From Agromyces sp. LHK192 (GTDB lineage Bacteria > Actinomycetota > Actinomycetes > Actinomycetales > Microbacteriaceae), in NCBI RefSeq assembly GCF_004006235.1, contig NZ_CP034753.1:1178001-1242000 (forward strand): a DNA stretch of 64,000 nt, given 5' to 3'. Position 1 is the first letter of the stretch, and each line of letters starts with the position of its first letter. Shown here one piece after another: positions 59,947-64,000 of the stretch. The notes beneath the pieces are model-generated. The model had not been told where the DNA came from and made no database searches. It was given only the letters and a program-made list of their open reading frames with translations. A program made the translations under genes and the position numbers.

Positions 59947-61224
59947 ATGTCCCGGATCGTCGCCGCAGCCCGCCGCCTCCAACGACGCGCCCGAGCGAGG
60001 TTCTCGCCGCGCCGCCACGCGGCCCTCGCTGTCGCGGCGTTCGCCGCGCCGGCCGCGCATGTAACGTCGGGGTCCGCGCCTGCGCCCGATCACCTCGTCA
60101 TCGCTCCGCCCGGGCACGGCAACATCGGCGACGCGGCGCTCCTCGGCGCCTACCTCGACCGCGTGACCGGATCGGTGCTCGTCGTCACCCGCGGCGAGGA
60201 CGACTTCGACGTGTCCGCCTACGGGAAGCGCGTGCGCGTGCTCGCGCTCCCGATGCTGCTGTACGGGGGCACCGGGCACTTCGCCCGAGGCGTGCGCGAG
60301 CTCCGCGGCCACGTCGGCCCGCACACGGTCGTCGCCGTGCTCGGCGCCGACATCATGGACGGGGCCTACCACCCCGCGGCATCCGTCAACCGTGCGCTGA
60401 TCGCCGCCGCCGCGGCGAAGGCCGGTCGCGACGCGCGGATCCTCGGCTTCAGCTGGAACGCCGCGCCCGACCATCGGGCCGTCTGGGCGATGGGGGAGGC
60501 CGCGGCATCCGGCGCCCTGCTCGCCCCACGCGACCCGATCTCGCTCGAACGGTTCCGTCGCGACGTGCCGGCGGCGTGGCCCGTCGCCGCAGCCGACCTC
60601 GTCTTCACCGCGAACCGCCGCGAACCGCTGCCACAGGCGCTCGACGCAGCGCTCGCCGGGGCCGAGCGGCCCGCCGTCGTCAACGTGAGCGGCCTCATCG
60701 CCGAGCACGTGCCGCCCGGCACCTACGCGGCCGTCGTCCGCGACCTCCTCGAGACGTGCGACCGCGTCGTCGTGCTGCCGCACGTGTCGCGGCCCGGCGC
60801 CGACGACCTGCCGCACTGCCGCGACCTGGCCGGGGCCTTCGCCGACGACGACCGGGTGGTCCTCGTCGAACGACTCCTGACTCCTCCGCAGGTGCGCGAG
60901 CTGGCATCGCGCGCGCACCTCGTGCTGACCGGACGGATGCACCTCGCCGTGATGTCGCTCATGGCCGGGGTCCCCGCGATCACGATGGCCAGCCAGGGCA
61001 AGGTCGAAGGGCTCATGGCGCTGTTCGGGCTTCCCGAACTCTGCATCGAGCCCGGCCCCGCGCTGGCCGAGGAGCTCCCGGCACGCGTCGCCGCCGTGCT
61101 GGCCGACCACGAGCGGATCGCGAGCCGGATCTCCGAACGGCTGCCCGGGGTCGCAGCGCTCGCCGAACGCAACTTCGACGCGCTGCCGGTGTTTCCGTTG
61201 GGTGAACAGCTCGTTTCGACCTGA
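59947..61224 (+). CDS. Polysaccharide pyruvyl transferase family protein
   Basis: The 425-aa protein shows the family layout: HLVIAPPGHGNIGDAALLGA near residue 50, VVAVLGADIMDGAY, FSWNAAPDHRAV, APRDPISLERFRRD, VVVLPHVSRPGADDLPH and LTGRMHLAVMSLMAGVPAI. These enzymes add ketal-linked pyruvate from phosphoenolpyruvate to sugars of wall polymers and exopolysaccharides. The ATG at 59947 follows an AAGG site. It is the first gene of the second glycan block. Confidence 0.87.
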   Translation: MSRIVAAARRLQRRARARFSPRRHAALAVAAFAAPAAHVTSGSAPAPDHLVIAPPGHGNIGDAALLGAYLDRVTGSVLVVTRGEDDFDVSAYGKRVRVLALPMLLYGGTGHFARGVRELRGHVGPHTVVAVLGADIMDGAYHPAASVNRALIAAAAAKAGRDARILGFSWNAAPDHRAVWAMGEAAASGALLAPRDPISLERFRRDVPAAWPVAAADLVFTANRREPLPQALDAALAGAERPAVVNVSGLIAEHVPPGTYAAVVRDLLETCDRVVVLPHVSRPGADDLPHCRDLAGAFADDDRVVLVERLLTPPQVRELASRAHLVLTGRMHLAVMSLMAGVPAITMASQGKVEGLMALFGLPELCIEPGPALAEELPARVAAVLADHERIASRISERLPGVAALAERNFDALPVFPLGEQLVST

Positions 61225-61352
61225 CCGGGATGGTTCGCGGGCGAGCTCGGGCGTGACATGCTGGCCGCACGAGACGCGCGGTTCCCGTGCCTCCCACTCC
61301 ACGATTCGTCGCCGAATCCTTCGACACGGATCCCGCGAGGAAGGAGCATCGG

Positions 61353-62675
61353 GTGAGTGAGATCAACCGGCGTTCAGTCATCATCGGCGCCGCGGGTGCT
61401 GCGGCCGCCGTGATCGTCGGCGTCGGCGCGACCGCCGGCATCAGCGCCATCGCCGAGGGCAACCGCGCGCGGCCCAGCCGCACGCCCGGGCCCGCGACCG
61501 AGCCGGAATCCACCCTGAGCTCGCCGACCGCTGCGGCCGACGCCGCCGTCGACGGATCGGCCGAGAGCACCGCCGCTGCGGTCTCGACCCGGGTGCCGTC
61601 GTACGGGCCGAACGGCACGCACTGGCCCGCGCACACGCCCCGCGTCGGCACCGCCGCCGTGGTCGTCGACGTCGACTGCACCTGGAAGGCGATCGGCGCG
61701 GCCATCGCGGCCGCCAAGCCGGCCGACGTCGCCAGGGGCCTGCACCTGCGGGTGCGCCCCGGCACGCTTCCGGGCTACGGGGCCGCCGCCGGCTCGACGC
61801 CGGTGCTGCAGAACCTCGGCGACGTCGCCTGGGCGAAGAACATCCTCGTCAGCCCGCGCGACGGGTGGGGCACCGTGACGCTGCCCGAGTCGATCCGCCT
61901 CAACGGCGTCCGCGGTGTCACGTTCGCGCGCCTCACCGCGCGGTTCATCCTCCTCACCGACTGCGCCCGCACCGCGGTGGCGCAGACGAAGGTGCAGAAC
62001 GGCCTGCGCATGACGGCGTCCAAGACCAGCGTGACGCGGTGCGACGCCTACGAGGTCGTCATGCCCGACGCCCGCATCGACACCGCGGACCCGTTCGGCT
62101 ACGCCACCGGCGAAGGCGGGTCCATCGCCGACTGCACGTGGGAGGGATGCTACATCGCCCCGGTCTTCCGGCCGGCGGGCGGCGACCAGCATCTCGACGC
62201 GCTGCAGATGTACGGTCGCGGGTACACCCGCGGGCTCACGGTGCGCGACTCCGTGGTCTTCGGCGGCCTGAACTGCGCCCTCCAGCTCGGCGGCCCCCAC
62301 CCGAAGGATCCGAACCTCGGCACCCCCTACTTCACGCTCGACCACTCGATCGCCGCGGCCCAGGCGTTCGCGGTGCGTGCGCGGTACCCCGTGCCGGCAG
62401 GCGCCGACCAGGCCCGGCTCGCACAGGCGATCAACGGCTCGGGGGAGCCCGGGCAGATGTTCGCGTACGACTCCCTGGTGTTCGGATCGCTCTACGACAC
62501 CAAGTGGGGCGCCGTCGAACGCTCGTCGACCTCGTACCTGAACGCCCGCACCAAGAACGCCTCGAGCAGCGGCGGCTGGACCGTCGACCCGTCGCTCTCG
62601 AACTGGGGCGCCGCCGAATTCGACGCCGTCGCCCCCAGACCCACCGACGCCTATCTCGCGAAGATCTGGCGCTGA
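61353..62675 (+). CDS. Tat-exported right-handed beta-helix protein
   Basis: The 440-aa protein has a twin-arginine signal (NRRSVIIGAAGAAAAVIVGV), a low-complexity Ala/Thr/Pro spacer, and a repetitive beta-strand domain (NGVRGVTFARLTARFILLTD, YTRGLTVRDSVVFGGLNCAL) of the pectate-lyase-like type. Catalytic residues cannot be assigned. Its place between a pyruvyl transferase and an acetyltransferase suggests binding or cleavage of the exported polysaccharide. GTG at 61353 has AAGGAG upstream. Confidence 0.8.
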   Translation: MSEINRRSVIIGAAGAAAAVIVGVGATAGISAIAEGNRARPSRTPGPATEPESTLSSPTAAADAAVDGSAESTAAAVSTRVPSYGPNGTHWPAHTPRVGTAAVVVDVDCTWKAIGAAIAAAKPADVARGLHLRVRPGTLPGYGAAAGSTPVLQNLGDVAWAKNILVSPRDGWGTVTLPESIRLNGVRGVTFARLTARFILLTDCARTAVAQTKVQNGLRMTASKTSVTRCDAYEVVMPDARIDTADPFGYATGEGGSIADCTWEGCYIAPVFRPAGGDQHLDALQMYGRGYTRGLTVRDSVVFGGLNCALQLGGPHPKDPNLGTPYFTLDHSIAAAQAFAVRARYPVPAGADQARLAQAINGSGEPGQMFAYDSLVFGSLYDTKWGAVERSSTSYLNARTKNASSSGGWTVDPSLSNWGAAEFDAVAPRPTDAYLAKIWR

Positions 62676-62689
62676 GCCGGAGGAGCCAC

Positions 62690-63250
62690 GTGAACGGACT
62701 CGACCTGATGCTCGCCCTCCAGCGGGCACGCGATGCCGCCTACAGCCGGATCGTCGCCGGCGGCTTCCACCGGTTCGGGCGGGGCTCTCGCATCCTGTTG
62801 CCGTTCCGGGTCGGCAACGCCGACCTCATCTCGATCGGCGACGGCGCGCTGATCGGTGCCGGGTCCTGGCTGCTCGTGCCGCGGCGCGACCACGCCGCCC
62901 CCGTCATCGAGATCGGCGACCGGGTGCGGATGAACCAGACCTCGATCACGGCGGTCGCCAGCGTCGTCATCGAGGAGGGCGTCGGCATCGCCCGCGGCGT
63001 CTACATCTCCGACCACTCCCACGGGTTCGACGACCCGAGCAGCTTCATCCGCGACCAACCCCTCGCCCGGGTCGAACCGGTGCGGATCGGACGCGGTGCC
63101 TGGCTCGGCCAGAACGTCGTCGTGCTCCCCGGGGTCACCATCGGCGCGGGGGCCGTGATCGGCGCCAACAGCGTGGTGCGCGAAGACGTGCCGGCCAGGA
63201 CGGTCGCCGTCGGCAGCCCCGCCCGGGTGGTCCGGAGCCTCGTCGTATGA
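62690..63250 (+). CDS. Left-handed beta-helix O-acetyltransferase
   Basis: The 186-aa protein contains hexapeptide repeats (LISIGDGALIGAGSWLLVP, VEPVRIGRGAWLGQNVVVLPG, VTIGAGAVIGANSVV) and the catalytic His segment GVYISDHSHGFDDP. It is WcaF/maltose acetyltransferase-like and probably acetylates the surface glycan. GTG at 62690 has AGGAG 4 nt before it. It overlaps the next gene by 4 nt. Confidence 0.88.
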   Translation: MNGLDLMLALQRARDAAYSRIVAGGFHRFGRGSRILLPFRVGNADLISIGDGALIGAGSWLLVPRRDHAAPVIEIGDRVRMNQTSITAVASVVIEEGVGIARGVYISDHSHGFDDPSSFIRDQPLARVEPVRIGRGAWLGQNVVVLPGVTIGAGAVIGANSVVREDVPARTVAVGSPARVVRSLVV

Positions 63251-64000
63251 CCAGCGCGCACGACCTCGTCGGATCCGAGCACGCCGGGGTGGCCGAACCG
63301 GGCGCCGGCGCATTCGACGCGGTCTTCACGTTCTCGTACGAGACCTGGAGCGACGCCCGATCGCGCGGCATGATGCGTCCGCCGGATCGGCTCGCGCAGC
63401 ACCTGATCGAGCGCGCCGACGTGCGCCGGCTCGTCGTCGCGAACCCTTGGCGATGGGCGCCGTCGGCGACCGCCAGGCGGATGCTCCGAGTCGATGCGTC
63501 GTTCCCGACGGGCGGTGGGCGCATCCTGCACACCCCGCTGCGACCCACCAGACACGACCCGGTCCACCGCGCCGGGGTCGAGCGGAGCTACCGCGCGTAC
63601 TCGCGCAGCATCGGGCGCGCGGCACGCGGCCTGTCGTCGCCGCTCGTGCTGACGGCGAACCCGCTCGTCGCCGGCTTCGGCGACTTCGACTGGGCAGGCC
63701 CCGTCACGTACTTCGGACGCGACGACTGGTCGAGCTCGCCGGCCCGGCGCGAGTACTGGCCGGCCTACCGCGAGGCCTATCGCCGCATGGCCGCCGAAGG
63801 CACCGCCGTCGCCGCGGTCTCCCAGCAGATCATCGACCGGATCGCGCCCACCGGTCCGCACCTCGTGGTGCCCAACGGCGTGGAACCGGCCGAATGGCTC
63901 GGGCCGAAGCCGCCCGCGCCGGACTGGTTCGACGCCATCCCGACCCCGCGAGCCGTCTACGTCGGCACCCTCGACTCCCGGCTCGACGTCGAGGGCCTCG
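63247..64000 (+). CDS. Glycosyltransferase (GT4/GT-B type), 3' end outside window
   Basis: The first 251 residues are present. They include AGAFDAVFTFSYETWSDARS, LTANPLVAGFGDFDWAGPVT, YFGRDDWSSSP, VAAVSQQIIDRIAPTG and LVVPNGVEPAEWLG, then RAVYVGTLDSRLDVEGL at the edge. The Ser-x-x-Ile, PNGV and YVGTLD-R-D sequence is the usual middle of GT4-like enzymes, with the donor-binding C-terminal domain cut off. The ATG at 63247 overlaps the acetyltransferase stop. Confidence 0.85.
   Translation, partial: MTSAHDLVGSEHAGVAEPGAGAFDAVFTFSYETWSDARSRGMMRPPDRLAQHLIERADVRRLVVANPWRWAPSATARRMLRVDASFPTGGGRILHTPLRPTRHDPVHRAGVERSYRAYSRSIGRAARGLSSPLVLTANPLVAGFGDFDWAGPVTYFGRDDWSSSPARREYWPAYREAYRRMAAEGTAVAAVSQQIIDRIAPTGPHLVVPNGVEPAEWLGPKPPAPDWFDAIPTPRAVYVGTLDSRLDVEGL

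Overview
The window is 64 kb of high-GC actinobacterial DNA. Gene content, lipobox and Tat signals, an aspartokinase with an in-frame beta start, many leaderless starts (TANNNT, about 7 nt, then ATG or GTG) and a constantly recurring word CGGATGCC/GGCATCCG suggest a member of the Microbacteriaceae (Agromyces-like). This is inferred from the sequence only; no rRNA or tRNA gene was seen.

Region 1 (1-6.3 kb) is housekeeping: the 3' end of dnaX, recR, a SnoaL-like protein, a small membrane protein, and the ask-asd operon closed by a strong terminator. Region 2 (6.3-13.7 kb) is a signalling and polysaccharide module: sensor kinase, membrane protein with a degenerate GGDEF domain, lipoprotein, processive-type family 2 glycosyltransferase, OmpR-type regulator and a membrane-anchored GH6 glucanase.

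Region 3 (13.7-27 kb) looks like one catabolic system. RidA, an IclR regulator, an N-acyl-D-amino-acid deacylase and a D-serine-dehydratase-like PLP enzyme are divergent from a KDG kinase and a KDPG aldolase. A five-gene peptide/oligosaccharide ABC transporter and a ROK regulator follow. Read together, the enzymes could turn N-acetyl-D-glucosaminate into pyruvate and glyceraldehyde 3-phosphate. Region 4 (27-37 kb) holds mqo, an ABC-F ATPase with an attenuator-like leader, a radical SAM protein interrupted by a LAGLIDADG intein exactly at an iron-sulfur ligand cysteine and preceded by a perfect SOS box, a pair of degenerate sensor-kinase-like genes, tdk and a CPBP protease.

Region 5 (37-64 kb) is a large cell-surface polysaccharide locus. 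It has a Wzz/BY-kinase with its LMW phosphatase, a priming phosphoglycosyl transferase, glycosyltransferases, Wzy- and Wzx-like proteins, and what appears to be a complete legionaminic-acid (nonulosonic acid) pathway in a tight operon with a candidate transferase. After a DUF4012 protein, a sortase-type surface protein, a universal stress protein and an acyltransferase-like membrane protein, it continues with a pyruvyl transferase, a Tat-exported beta-helix protein, an acetyltransferase and a glycosyltransferase cut by the window edge.
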